Source: Arthrobacter sp. 24S4-2 (GTDB lineage: Bacteria > Actinomycetota > Actinomycetes > Actinomycetales > Micrococcaceae). From it: a DNA stretch of 64,000 nt. Below the pieces are notes generated by a model. The model was not told the DNA's origin. It ran no database searches and worked only from the letters and a program-made list of their open reading frames with translations. Positions 1 through 8,120 of this stretch are shown in pieces. The DNA is taken from assembly GCF_005280255.1 (NCBI RefSeq), contig NZ_CP040018.1, positions 1,302,001 through 1,366,000 of the forward strand, read 5' to 3'. Within the stretch, counting starts at the first letter, position 1. Every line of letters begins with the position of its first letter. The position numbers were made by a program, and so were the translations under genes.

Positions 1-544
1 CCAGCGCTTCCGGAGCCGTCATGACTTTGATGTTTCCGTCCCTGATGCGCTGCATCTCGGCGTCGATCCCGTCACGCTGGCGCTGGAGCTCAGCCAGCCT
101 GACTTCCGGATCAGTCTCGGACTGCTGGACCAAAGCTTTCAGCACGGCGAAGATGCTGGTCAGCCGGGACTGGGTGGCCACAAAGTCCCGCCCGCGCAGG
201 CTCTCCACCCAGCGGACCACGTCCTCCGCGGCGGGAGTGAGGTCGTAGTGCGGCTCGTCCTGGCCTGGCACATAGTATTTGCGCAGCCAAGCTTTTTCAG
301 GTGCCGCCCAGTCGTCCAGGTACTCGCCGGCCGGCCGCGGGAACTTGTCCTCGCCGTAGACATCCCGGAGGCCGAACAGGACGTCGTCCAGATGATCGAT
401 CAGTTCCTGCCGGCCGACGTCGCGCTGGTTGGGAGCGGTGAAGGCCTTGATGAAGAACGAGACGGCCAGCGGTGCGTTCTGCGCCCGGAGCAGGGACCAT
501 CCAGCGTGGTTCTCGCGAAGGGTGTTTATGGCGTAGTAGTCCAT
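1..544 (-). CDS. jetA: Wadjet subunit JetA (DUF3375), N-terminal part
   Basis: The 181 residues present match the start of DUF3375 proteins, the JetA (MukF/kleisin-like) subunit of the Wadjet system. Wadjet is an SMC-like complex that recognises and cuts circular plasmid DNA. Family-typical blocks are MDYYAINTLRENHAGW at the start, YLDDWAAPEKAWLRKYY at about residues 75-91, DEPHYDLTP at about 96-104 and a charged helix at about 145-170 that could be a coiled coil. The ATG at 544 is the first start in the frame and fits the family N-terminus. The gene runs off the left edge, so its C-terminus and the expected jetB, jetC and jetD are not visible. The assignment is from recalled family sequence, not from a search. 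Confidence 0.8.
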   Translation of the reverse strand, partial: MDYYAINTLRENHAGWSLLRAQNAPLAVSFFIKAFTAPNQRDVGRQELIDHLDDVLFGLRDVYGEDKFPRPAGEYLDDWAAPEKAWLRKYYVPGQDEPHYDLTPAAEDVVRWVESLRGRDFVATQSRLTSIFAVLKALVQQSETDPEVRLAELQRQRDGIDAEMQRIRDGNIKVMTAPEAL

Positions 545-672
545 CCGGAATCCCGTGTTTTGTGGGTCACTGTGTGGGATTACTCTAAGGGACGGCTCCG
601 ACATTTTCCTGTGGGCGGAAGAGTCGGCGTAACGCCGGGCACGGTCCAACGGAGGGCCCGGGAGGGCAGCAG

Positions 673-713
673 GTGGCTAGGCGAGTGGCCGGCGCTCGCC
701 GACGGCAACCGCG
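673..713. repeat. 41-bp direct repeat, copy 1
   Basis: This copy matches 1611-1651 at 38 of 41 positions in the same orientation. It begins GTGGCTAGG and ends GACGGCAACCGCG, and it contains the dyad GGCGAG-N9-CTCGCC. The two copies bracket the HNH remnant and the mazEF pair. They could be insertion boundaries or copies of a dispersed repeat. Confidence 0.75.
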
Positions 714-1016
714 TCATCGAGCGCGACTTATTGTCCGCCGTCGTCGTTCAAGCCTTTCCTGCTGGCCGGGGGAGGGGATCCGTGCGCCTTTCGTCCGGTT
801 GCACCGGCTGCAGGCGGCGACGAAATTCTGCAGGCTGGTGGATCCGCCTTTAGACCAGGGATGGAAATGGTCGCCGTGCTCAGCGGGCCGGGAACAACGG
901 CGGCGGAAGCCGCCCTCCAGCTTCGACAGATCCGTCGGAATCTGACGTGGCTGTTGCCCCGGGTGGCGGGGCCACCACGCCGGGTGGCGCTGGGAAGCGT
1001 TACATGTAACGTTCAT
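714..1016 (-). pseudogene. HNH endonuclease remnant (C-terminal domain)
   Basis: The translated segment carries the second half of an HNH nuclease fold: HGDHFHPWSKGGSTS, then NFVAACSRCNRTKGA, followed by the basic tail QQERLERRRR common in actinobacterial HNH proteins. The zinc-binding C-x2-C of the C-terminal half is present (ACSRCN), but the N-terminal half of the domain is replaced by unrelated Arg/Pro-rich sequence. The remaining 100 residues are shorter than usual. No ribosome binding site precedes the ATG at 1016, which lies only 2 bp from the divergent antitoxin gene. I read it as a 5'-truncated, probably inactive copy. A functional minimal HNH protein is less likely. Confidence 0.55.
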
Positions 1017-1018
1017 TT

Positions 1019-1222
1019 ATGAGCGTAAGGGATCGTGTAGCACGGCACCGAGTTGCCATGCGCGAGCGAGGCTTCCGGCAGATTCAGATGTGGGTTCCGG
1101 ACACACGCACAGAGGAGTTCAGGCGTGAAGCCCAGCGGCAAGCGTTGGCGGTCGCGGCCTCCGACCACACCAGCGACGATCAAGATTGCATCGACCAGAT
1201 TGCGGAAGACTGGCCGGAGTGA
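1019..1222 (+). CDS. MazE-like antitoxin (DUF3018 type)
   Basis: This 67-residue protein resembles DUF3018 antitoxins: an RVARHRVAMRERGFRQIQ block followed by WVPDTRTEEFRREAQRQA, then an acidic C-terminus ending in EDWPE that would bind the toxin. It probably neutralises the toxin encoded immediately downstream, with which it overlaps by 4 bp (GTGA), a usual arrangement for co-translated toxin-antitoxin pairs. Autoregulation by the pair is expected from the family, but I see no clear operator in the short upstream region. Confidence 0.75.
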   Translation: MSVRDRVARHRVAMRERGFRQIQMWVPDTRTEEFRREAQRQALAVAASDHTSDDQDCIDQIAEDWPE

Positions 1223-1545
1223 ATCGCGGTGAGCTGTGGACGGTTTCGGGGGGAACATATGCGCAGAAACCCAGGCCAGTACTCATCATCCAGGATGACC
1301 TGTTTGCGGCCGCGGAATCGGTCACCCTTCTGCCGCTAACGTCCCACTTGACGGATGCCCCGCTGCTGAGGCTGACGGTTGACCCCGGACAGCTCACCGG
1401 CTTGGAGGCAGTCAGCCAGATCATGGTGGACAAGCTCACAACAGTGCGGCGTGCCCACCTCGGGCAGCGGATAGGCCGAATAGATTCCAAGACCATGGTT
1501 GCCGTTGAGCAGTCCCTTGCCGTCTTTCTTGGCCTGGGGCGTTGA
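1219..1545 (+). CDS. MazF/PemK-type endoribonuclease toxin
   Basis: The 108-residue product starts NRGELWTVSGG and continues KPRPVLIIQDD, the N-terminal signature of MazF/PemK toxins. The later PLTSHLTDAP and TTVRRAHLGQRIGRI blocks match the central and C-terminal strands. Members cut mRNA in a sequence-specific way. I chose the GTG at 1219 because it overlaps the antitoxin stop (GTGA) and gives the normal family N-terminus. A longer in-frame start at 1186 would lie inside the antitoxin gene. The pair appears intact and sits next to the Wadjet gene, which suggests a small defence cluster. Confidence 0.85.
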   Translation: MNRGELWTVSGGTYAQKPRPVLIIQDDLFAAAESVTLLPLTSHLTDAPLLRLTVDPGQLTGLEAVSQIMVDKLTTVRRAHLGQRIGRIDSKTMVAVEQSLAVFLGLGR

Positions 1546-1967
1546 CTGGTCCAATCACCGACCGACTTACCTGAGGCGTCAATGCCCAGTGGTGCTCCGT
1601 CTCGCAGTATGTGGCTAGGGGAGTGGCTGGCGCTAGCCGACGGCAACCGCGGGAGTTGTATCCGGGCATTACCGCTGCGCGCCGGAGGAATTGAAACCCG
1701 GATCAGTGGTGACTGTTTCGAGCAGTCGGTCGAAGCTGGTGACCCCGTAGTCAGGCGGGGCGGCTTCGAGTACCACGCGCGTCGTGGTCACCACACCAAT
1801 ATTGGGTTGGGTCTTCTGCTTCAGCTTCGGTGAGGGCTCGCAAATGACTTTCAGGTGAAGACCAGAGACCCCGTTGACAGCGAGCGGGAGACTCTTGCCT
1901 TGGATGAGCAGTGAACGGCTGGTCGCCGTGCGGGGTACGCGGCGGGAGAGCGCCCCTGCGGGAGGGG
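1546..1967. other. Intergenic region, no supported gene
   Basis: About 420 bp separate the toxin gene from the TfoX-like gene. The only structure I see is the second 41-bp direct repeat at 1611-1651. No open frame has a convincing start or codon bias. Confidence 0.6.
1611..1651. repeat. 41-bp direct repeat, copy 2
   Basis: Partner of 673-713 with three mismatches. Here the dyad is GGCT-N6-AGCC. It lies 66 bp after the mazF stop codon. Confidence 0.75.
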
Positions 1968-2345
1968 CTACTTCTTGGCGCTCCTGGCCTTCGGCTCCTT
2001 CGGCGGCAGGCTGGCGACGTGCTCGTACGCCTTCTCCGCCCAGGCCTGTGCCCGGGCGTCATCGCCGTCACCTTCGGCGTTCCACACCTCCGGGAGGCCG
2101 GTGTAGCCGCCCATGGGACGCTCCGGCGGCCCGAAGGGGACGGTCCGCTCTGTACCCTCGAGTTCGTGTTTGTCCGCATCGGAGAGTTTGACTCCGATGG
2201 TGGGGCCGAACAGCCCGGCGAACATGTTCCCGTTGACGAAGGCGCCCAGGTTGCCGAACATCGGCTTGACCACCACATCCGGATGGTCCGGCACTACTTT
2301 CCGGAAGTGCTCCTTGTCGGCGTCGGACGGTTTGGGCATTTCCAT
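1968..2345 (-). CDS. TfoX N-terminal domain protein
   Basis: This 125-residue protein matches the TfoX/Sxy N-terminal domain: VVVKPMFGNLGAFVNGNMFA near residues 24-43, then GPTIGVKLSDAD and the ERPMGGYTGLPEVW segment. Stand-alone TfoX-N proteins are widespread in actinobacteria, and their function there is not established. They should not be read as competence regulators by name alone. The ATG at 2345 is preceded by GGGAG at a good distance. The C-terminus is Lys/Ala-rich (PKEPKARSAKK). Confidence 0.8.
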   Translation of the reverse strand: MEMPKPSDADKEHFRKVVPDHPDVVVKPMFGNLGAFVNGNMFAGLFGPTIGVKLSDADKHELEGTERTVPFGPPERPMGGYTGLPEVWNAEGDGDDARAQAWAEKAYEHVASLPPKEPKARSAKK

Positions 2346-2588
2346 GTGAACGTCTCCCTTATGTGCCGGAACGTACTGTCAGAGATGGACTGCCTGCAGG
2401 ATATGCCCGTTCCGGGGCGCGGTCGAGGCCCCAGGTCGAGGCCCCTGGACGGGCGCCGGCAGCCGGTTTTGCGTCCTTGTCAGCCACTCCCGCCGGGAGG
2501 AGACTTGCAACATGTCATGCGTCAGCGGCGGATGACAGTGTCTCTCCTGCGGGGGCCGGCGTGCCCTCTTGGCTGGTCGGGGTAGGTC

Positions 2589-3862
2589 ATGGACGGACCT
2601 GGGTTACGGAACGCGTTCGTCGTCGTCAATGGGGAGGCGGCGGGGACCCGGATTGCCATCCCGCACGGGAAGACGACCATCGGCAGCGACGAAGGCTCAC
2701 GGCTGCGCCTGGCCGTTTCCGGGGTCAGCCGCCGGCACGCCCTACTGACCTCGCTGGACGGCCGGACCATCCTCGACGACCAGGACTCGCGCAACGGCAC
2801 CTGGGTCAACGGCCTCGCCATCACCTCGCCCACCGAACTCACCGACGGCGATGAGGTCCAGTTCGGGCAGGTCAGGCTCCGCTTTGTTGAAGGGACGTAC
2901 GACGGCGGCAGCGCACCGCCGGGGGCGGCCGGCGGGCCGGGTTCGCAACAGCCCGTCCCGGCGGCTGGCAGGAAGAAGGGTCTCGGCGCGGCGCTGCTCT
3001 TCGCGGCCGCGATCAATGTGGTGGGGCTGATCGGCAATAGCCTGACCGCGTTCCTGACCGAGCTGACGCCCACCTGGACGTGGTTCGTCACCCCGGCGAT
3101 GGGCCTGGCAGTTGCCCTGGGCGGCGAGGCGCTGGATTACCTCAAGGACAAGGGGGAGCCGGCGCCCAAGCGGCCCAAACCGCAGTATCGGCCGTCGAGT
3201 CGGGTGCAGCCGGCGAGACCCGCACGCCCGTTGAGGCCCGGCCCCCGGATACCCGCGGGGGATCCCATGGGACCGCGTATCCTTCCAGGCCGGTTGAGGC
3301 CGCACCGCGTTCCCTTCCAGCCATCGCCACGGTGCTGGCGATATTGCTCCTGCTCGGCGGCGGCGGATGGCTGCTGGCCGCCGGGGTGAGTTACGCCGTC
3401 GGCTACTTCTCGGGCAACGAGGAAGGTACCCAGCGGCTGGCACGCCAGGTGGCCACCGAAGCCCAGGGCGTCACTGTCACCGTCCTCGGCATCCAGAGCA
3501 CTGCGCATTTCACCCGGGTGGAGATCCATGTGCGGAACGGAACCAGCAGCTCCATGTCACTGCCGCTGTTCCACAACGCCATCCTCACCGGCCCGGACGG
3601 CACCACCTTCGACGCCGATTCCTTCCGCAGCACCTGGCAGCCGGACATACCGCCCGGGGGCCAGCGCAAGGGGACCATCAACTTCGAGAGCCAGCTGTCC
3701 GAATCCGGTGGCACGGTGTCGCTCAGCTTCGTCACGGTGTTCATGCAGGGGTTCGACGGGCCGCGGTCCATCACCGTGCCGGACATCCCGCTGATGCCGG
3801 TGGTAATGCCGCTCTCCAAAACCGTGTACAGTAGAGACCGTTGTTGTGTTTGTATTTGGTAG
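2589..3862 (+). CDS. FHA-domain membrane protein, apparently frameshifted
   Basis: The N-terminal part is a forkhead-associated domain (about residues 5-95: GKTTIGSDEGSRLRL, VSGVSRRHALL, DSRNGTWVNG, GDEVQFGQVRLRF), which binds phosphothreonine peptides. Hydrophobic segments follow near residues 135-195. The reading frame then degenerates into Arg/Pro-rich sequence and stops at 3389. The frame shifted by one base continues as a long, well-biased sequence with a membrane segment (LPAIATVLAILLLLGGGGWL) and an extracellular beta-rich domain (residues equivalent to 3440-3800). One missing G or C between about 3147 and 3200 would join both parts. The last ~18 residues read into the csp leader, so the natural end may also be altered. 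Separate genes are possible but less likely. Confidence 0.7.
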
Positions 3863-3980
3863 TTCAGGCAGTACGCGGGGTCGAAAGTCCTCGTTCTTCT
3901 GAAGTAGCGGTTTTGAACACCCCACACCGGAGGACCCGAAAGTCGGGACAGTTCCTCCACCTTCACGAAGGACATAAATA
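3863..3980 (+). promoter_or_regulatory. Long 5' leader of the cold-shock gene
   Basis: The cold-shock gene is preceded by about 120 bp that are less GC-rich than the flanks and contain dyads such as ACCCGAAAGTCGGGA around 3935. Long structured leaders are typical of csp mRNAs and act as temperature sensors. I could not place a convincing -35/-10 pair. TACAGT at 3827 is a weak -10 candidate. Confidence 0.4.
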
Positions 3981-4184
3981 ATGGCTACTGGTACCGTCAA
4001 ATGGTTTAACGCTGAAAAGGGCTTCGGCTTCATTTCCCCCGATGACTCCTCACAGGACGTTTTCGCACACTACTCTGCGATCAACTCCTCCGGCTTCCGC
4101 TCCCTCGAAGAGAACCAGAAGGTCTCCTTCGAAACCGAGCAGGGCCCCAAGGGTCCCCAGGCTGTAAACATCCAGGCTATCTAA
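3981..4184 (+). CDS. cspA: CspA-family cold-shock protein
   Basis: A 67-residue single OB-fold protein of standard length. It contains RNP1 (KGFGFIS at residues 13-19) and RNP2 (VFAHYSAI at about 30-37), and it starts MATGTVKWFNAEKGFGFI. Members bind single-stranded nucleic acid and act as RNA chaperones or transcription antiterminators. The site GAAGGA lies 8-9 bases before the ATG. A strong terminator follows the stop. Confidence 0.97.
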   Translation: MATGTVKWFNAEKGFGFISPDDSSQDVFAHYSAINSSGFRSLEENQKVSFETEQGPKGPQAVNIQAI

Positions 4185-4217
4185 TTTCTTAGATACCCGG
4201 GACCGTTTAGGTTTCAT

Positions 4218-4251
4218 AAAGCAGGGCCGGTCATTGACCGGCCCTGCTTTT
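4218..4251 (+). terminator. Rho-independent terminator after cspA
   Basis: A 15-16 bp GC-rich stem (AAAGCAGGGCCGGTCA against its complement) with a very short loop is followed by TTTT. It lies 34 bp after the cspA stop and can also serve the convergent gene ending at 4278. Confidence 0.9.
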
Positions 4252-4277
4252 GCTTAACCCGGGTGTGCTAGTCGGAA

Positions 4278-4799
4278 CTAGGCGAGTGCGGCGCAGACAT
4301 CCACTGCCTGGCCGCTAGTGCTGACAAGTGTGAAGACGCCTGTTGCGGGATCAATGTTAAATACGATCCTTCCGATATATTGCGTGGCAGTCGGTCCTGC
4401 GGGAACGTCAGTGGGGAACAGGACCAAGCCGTTGTGCCCGGTGGCGGTCACAGTCAAGGTCCCGTCCGCATTCACGCGCGTTTGTGTGACGGAACCGTCG
4501 GTGCGGAACGTGATTGACTTGCCCGCTACCGGATTTGCCGGATCGGGCCCGTAATTCGTGTATGTCAGCAGTACACCCTTCCCTGCCGTGATGCTGCGCA
4601 CGAGGTTGCCGTTAGCATCGTAAAAGTCCTTGGTGTGCAGGTTTCCGCCGGTGGATGAGAGAACAAGGTTGAAGTCCGCACAGCCTTGTCCTTTGGGAAC
4701 GAAGATCGGGTCGTCTGCAGTCGCTGGCTGCGCAGGTGCGATAAGTGCGGCTAACAGAATGGCTATGGGTGCGAAAATACGCCCAATTTTGCTTTTCAC
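4278..4799 (-). CDS. Secreted protein of unknown function
   Basis: The GTG start at 4799 is preceded by GGAGGAAATA, a strong ribosome binding site. It gives a 173-residue protein with a signal peptide (KSKIGRIFAPIAILLAALIAP, cleavage probably after ATA at residues ~26-28). A longer frame to 4886 would bury that signal peptide, so I rejected it. The mature part has two cysteines (near its start, KGQGCADF, and its end, DVCAALA) that could form a disulfide joining the termini. Runs such as TGVFTLVSTSG and DGSVTQTRVNADGTLTV suggest a beta-sandwich. I do not recognise the family. The upstream DNA is AT-rich with a promoter-like dyad at 4931-4959. Confidence 0.7.
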   Translation of the reverse strand: MKSKIGRIFAPIAILLAALIAPAQPATADDPIFVPKGQGCADFNLVLSSTGGNLHTKDFYDANGNLVRSITAGKGVLLTYTNYGPDPANPVAGKSITFRTDGSVTQTRVNADGTLTVTATGHNGLVLFPTDVPAGPTATQYIGRIVFNIDPATGVFTLVSTSGQAVDVCAALA

Positions 4800-5193
4800 T
4801 ATTTCCTCCAATTTTTTTGGAGCAGCGTGGAATGCGGCACAACCTGGAACCAGGTAGGAGACCATGCCGAAGGTGCGCTTAGCCACGCATAATTAGCCGC
4901 GGGAAGGGTGTTCACCCTCTATTTCTATGCGCTATTGCTTACCTGAAAGTAAGCGTCAACTCTCAGCATCAACGTTTTTACTAATGCTTAGGTGCAGGAT
5001 ATTAGCGCCCTTCCAGAGCGCTTGGGAAGTTATTTCTGCAACTTTATTATTAGTTGTTCTGGGCACCTATAACTCAGCTATTCATACCGCCATTTGAAGG
5101 CGTTTATGCACTTCGTTAACACCACAATGATTTGACCCCATTGCTGAAACACCGTGATCAGTGCCCGCGCGCAGCCCCGGAGCCCGGCCACCG
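4800..5193. other. AT-rich intergenic region
   Basis: Roughly 390 bp between the secreted-protein gene and the 3' end of the SARP-type gene. Base composition is clearly lower in GC than the neighbours. Apart from the candidate promoter/operator at 4931-4959 I see no gene or RNA structure that I can support. Confidence 0.6.
4931..4959 (-). promoter_or_regulatory. Candidate promoter with operator in the spacer
   Basis: Reading leftward, TTGACG (4959-4954) is separated by 17 bp from AATAGC (4936-4931). The spacer is occupied by the inverted repeat GCTTAC-N6-GTAAGC (4937-4954). A dyad in the spacer of a promoter is a classic repressor or MerR-like site. It would drive the secreted protein at 4799 with a ~125-nt leader. 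The -10 match is weak. Confidence 0.4.
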
Positions 5194-7005
5194 TCAAAGC
5201 TGCCTCCGCTCCGCCAGGAACGCTGCCAACGCGGGGTTGTCGATCTCCTTAGCCAGCCACGGCACGGCCTGCGCCGCCCCCTCATCACCGAGCACGGCCC
5301 GGTGGGACTGCGCCCGCACCACGAACTCCCGCATGCCGCTCCGGCTCGCCAGTTCGGCCAGCCGCTCCACAAACCCGGACGCCCGCGGAGACTGACTGGC
5401 GATGGCCACTTCCGCCGCCGTATCCAGCAGCTTGGCCGAATACCAGAGGTACCACGGCGTGGGCTCAAGCCCACGGTCTATCCAGTGCTCGGCGGCCGCG
5501 AGGTCGCCGTGCGCCAGGAACAGGCGCGCCTCGGCGCCTGCCGCCAGGGCCATGTAGCAGTGGTCGCCGGCCAGCTCGGCCATCACCCAGGACCTGTCGA
5601 TCAGCGCCGCAGCTTCCTCCAGGCGGCCTGCAGCCAAGTAGGTCTCTCCGCGTACCCCGGCGACAAACGGCTCGAATGCCGTCCAGTGTTCCTCCGCGAT
5701 CCACACCAGCGCCCGGTCCAGGCAAGCAGCCGCCAGCTCCAGCTCCCCACGGAGCAGGTGCACCCGGCCGAGCAGCGCCTCGCTGAACGCCTGCTGCCGG
5801 CGGTTCCGGACAGCCTTGGCCAGCCTTCCGGATTCTGTCAACGCAGTCACAGCATCGTCGTATCGAGCCGTGTCCGAGGCCAGCATTCCCTGGATCGCCA
5901 GGATTCTCGCCTGCTCGTCGGGGAAACCTTCGGCGGCTAGCGTCGCGCGGTCCAGCCAGCCGGCAGCGCGGTCCGGGACACCACGCTGCACGGACAGGTA
6001 CCCCAGCTCCCGGTACGCCGCGGCGGCAGTGCGGGAGGCGCCGTCGGGCCCTTCCGCCTGCAGGGCACGGTGCAGGAAATCCGCCACTTCCGCCCCGCGG
6101 CGGCCCGCCTGGTGGATCAGCGCACCGGACAGCGTCACGAGGGACTCGGCCAGCAGATGGTCGTCACCGGTGCGCTGGGCCAGCACCACCGCCAGCCGAA
6201 GCTGGTCCAGCCCCCGGTCCACGGCTCCAGCCCAGAGTGACGAACCGCCCGCGTCGAGGTACGACCGTACCGTCGCCGCGGTGGCCGGCATCCCGGGGTC
6301 CGCCTCCGGAGCCGCATCGGACAGGGCCCGCCGGACTTCCGCGGGCAGCGGAAGGCCCAGCTCCTGGCGGTACACGTTCCCGCATTTGGTGACGTGCTCG
6401 CGGGCCCGGCGGTGCTCGCCCAGCGCCACGAGTGCCTTGACCAGGACGGCGTTGCAGTCCGCATGGAAGGGATCGCGCTGCAGCACCAGCGACGCCAGCT
6501 CCGCCGCCTCGCCGGGAGCGCCGGCAGCGAGGGCCGCCAGCGCGGCCTCATAAAGCAGGGACTGTACGGCGTTGTCCAGCCGGTACCGCTGGTCCGCCAG
6601 CCAGGAATCAAACACCGGGGAATCGGCGAAGTTCAGGCCCTCCAGCAGCTGGCCGCTGAAGCCGCGCGGATCAACACCCGTGCTGCCGGCGGAGTCCACC
6701 ACTTCCAGCGCGTCGCAGCGCCACGGTGCCTGCAGCACCAGCCGCAGGGGATCGCCGGCCACCGTCACGCCGTCGAGGGTTCGCCGCAGCTCGGACAGGT
6801 TCCAGCGCAGGGCGCCGAGCGGGTCCACGGCATCCGGAAACAGCAGCGATGCCGTGCGGGAACGGCCGGTGCCGTCAGACTGCAGCGCGAGGTAGGCCAG
6901 CACCGCCCAGGCCTTGCGGCCTCTGGGCTGCGGGGGAGCTGCTCCGGGCGACTCGATAACGGGCGGACCGAGGAGCCGAATCCAGTTCTCGGCCATACGG
7001 CTCAT
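5194..7005 (-). CDS. SARP/BTAD-type transcriptional regulator
   Basis: A 603-residue protein. Residues ~8-95 form an OmpR-like winged-helix domain of SARP type (GRKAWAVLAYLAL, LLFPDAVDPLGALRWNLSELRR). Residues ~110-260 are a bacterial transcriptional activation domain (SWLADQRYRLDNAVQSLLYE, LQRDPFHADCNAVLVKALVALGEHRRA). The rest is TPR-like helical repeats rich in Ala/Leu. Such proteins activate adjacent genes by binding direct repeats near the -35 region. A divergent small membrane-protein gene lies 110 bp away across an array of 12-bp-spaced repeats at 7039-7096, a plausible target. No Shine-Dalgarno is evident before the ATG at 7005. MAENW, three codons later, is an alternative start. Confidence 0.8.
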   Translation of the reverse strand: MSRMAENWIRLLGPPVIESPGAAPPQPRGRKAWAVLAYLALQSDGTGRSRTASLLFPDAVDPLGALRWNLSELRRTLDGVTVAGDPLRLVLQAPWRCDALEVVDSAGSTGVDPRGFSGQLLEGLNFADSPVFDSWLADQRYRLDNAVQSLLYEAALAALAAGAPGEAAELASLVLQRDPFHADCNAVLVKALVALGEHRRAREHVTKCGNVYRQELGLPLPAEVRRALSDAAPEADPGMPATAATVRSYLDAGGSSLWAGAVDRGLDQLRLAVVLAQRTGDDHLLAESLVTLSGALIHQAGRRGAEVADFLHRALQAEGPDGASRTAAAAYRELGYLSVQRGVPDRAAGWLDRATLAAEGFPDEQARILAIQGMLASDTARYDDAVTALTESGRLAKAVRNRRQQAFSEALLGRVHLLRGELELAAACLDRALVWIAEEHWTAFEPFVAGVRGETYLAAGRLEEAAALIDRSWVMAELAGDHCYMALAAGAEARLFLAHGDLAAAEHWIDRGLEPTPWYLWYSAKLLDTAAEVAIASQSPRASGFVERLAELASRSGMREFVVRAQSHRAVLGDEGAAQAVPWLAKEIDNPALAAFLAERRQL

Positions 7006-7038
7006 GGTACCGCCGCCCGCCGCCGGCGTCTGCGGGAT

Positions 7039-7096
7039 TCACACGCTTGCTCACACGCCGGCCGCACACACTGAAATCACCCAATCCGCACACACT
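7039..7096. promoter_or_regulatory. 12-bp-phased direct repeats, candidate SARP operator
   Basis: TCACACGC occurs at 7039 and 7051, and CGCACACACT at 7063 and 7087. All positions are on a 12-bp register with one register (7075) degenerate. They lie between the SARP-type gene and the divergent small membrane-protein gene. Known SARPs bind direct repeats spaced by about one helical turn. The link to this regulator is inference. Confidence 0.45.
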
Positions 7097-7114
7097 CACA
7101 AGAGGTGCATCAAC

Positions 7115-7276
7115 ATGGAACTGATCGGCATTCTGCTACTTGGACTCTGGGTTCTCAGCGTGACCGTCCGCGCTGTCCTGAGCGACGGCCGGGGCCACAC
7201 GCCCGACGTCCGCTCCACCGCGCCGTGGACGGCAGGCAACCTTCCCAGCGCGCCCTACGCATCGCCGCGGCGGTAG
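7115..7276 (+). CDS. Small single-pass membrane protein
   Basis: A 53-residue protein: MELIGILLLGLWVLSVTVRA forms one membrane segment at the very N-terminus. It is followed by a hydrophilic tail with DGRGHTPDVRS, PWTAGNLPSAPY and a basic end. AGAGGTG at 7 bases before the ATG is a good ribosome binding site. The tail matches that of another small protein at 41933-42112 (DGRG, PW-AGNLPS-PY, final basic/aromatic residues), so it belongs to a small paralogous family. Function unknown. Divergent from the SARP-type regulator, it may be its target. Confidence 0.7.
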   Translation: MELIGILLLGLWVLSVTVRAVLSDGRGHTPDVRSTAPWTAGNLPSAPYASPRR

Positions 7277-7552
7277 CCGGTTTCGGCGGGCCCGGTTTCG
7301 ACAGGCTCAACCACCAAAACCACGACGGCGGGAGGCCGGCAGAACTGCCAGCCTCCCGCCGTCGTGCGTCCGCGAGCGACAGGCGCGTTTCGGTACTGGC
7401 CGGTAGAAACCGTGCTAGCACGGAAGTGCGGGAGGGGTACCCGGATCCACTATGGATACATCGGAACGCCGGAGAATCCCGGCAGATCCGGAGCCCCGGA
7501 ATCGCCGGGCAGAGCACCCATCCAAACCGCATCTTCCCTCAGGAGCACCCGC

Positions 7553-8050
7553 ATGTTCAACGCATCAACCGCCAAGAAGTCCCGCACCGGCCGCCGCGGC
7601 AAGGCCGCCATGGTCGCCGCCCTCGGGCTTGGCATGGTCGCGGCACCGTTCGCCCTGGCCGCCCCGGCGCAGGCAGCCGGCACCAGCTACGCCTGCTCGG
7701 TCACCCCGCTGCGGCCCGTGTTCGCCGGCCACAACTCATCCGGCGTGAAGCTGGTGGACTACCAGATCCAGGTCCACTGCAACTCCGACCGCTACATCAA
7801 CATCACCCAGGAGCGCTGGGAGGAAGACGACTGGCCCAACGGCGACGACCACCTGGGCACCTCCTACTTCAGCCGCCACCTGAACCAGTACAGCGGCACC
7901 GTGACCATCCACAACGTCCGCACCCTGGTGGACGGCGAGATCGGCAACGAGGAGATCTACCAGAAGGTCAGCTTCCAGGAAGGCAGCAACGGCGTCTGGT
8001 CCCCGTACACGGGCTGGTACTACAGCGGCGTCACTTCAATGTCGAACTGA
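7553..8050 (+). CDS. Secreted protein of unknown function
   Basis: 165 residues. A long signal peptide (basic KKSRTGRRGK, then MVAALGLGMVAAPFALAAPA, cleavage likely after AQA at ~40) is followed by a mature domain rich in Tyr/Asn/Asp, with two cysteines (SYACSV and VHCNSD) that probably pair. Motifs such as YQIQVHCNSDRYINITQERWEE suggest a compact beta-sandwich. AGGAG precedes the ATG at 7553. No family recognised. A terminator follows at 8097. Confidence 0.75.
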   Translation: MFNASTAKKSRTGRRGKAAMVAALGLGMVAAPFALAAPAQAAGTSYACSVTPLRPVFAGHNSSGVKLVDYQIQVHCNSDRYINITQERWEEDDWPNGDDHLGTSYFSRHLNQYSGTVTIHNVRTLVDGEIGNEEIYQKVSFQEGSNGVWSPYTGWYYSGVTSMSN

Positions 8051-8096
8051 CGCCCTCCCCGGGAGCCGCTGAGCCCGGCTCCCGAAAACGCCCAAG

Positions 8097-8120
8097 GCCC
8101 GGTTCCCCAAACCGGGCTTT
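8097..8120 (+). terminator. Rho-independent terminator
   Basis: Stem GCCCGGTT/AACCGGGC with a 5-nt loop, then TTT, 47 bp after the secreted-protein stop codon. Confidence 0.8.

Noticed and set aside
3147..3200. Programmed -1 frameshift in the FHA gene
   Set aside because: The runs AAGGGGGAG and CCCAAAC are not in the phase needed for X-XXY-YYZ slippage. A missing base fits better and matches the pattern in other genes.
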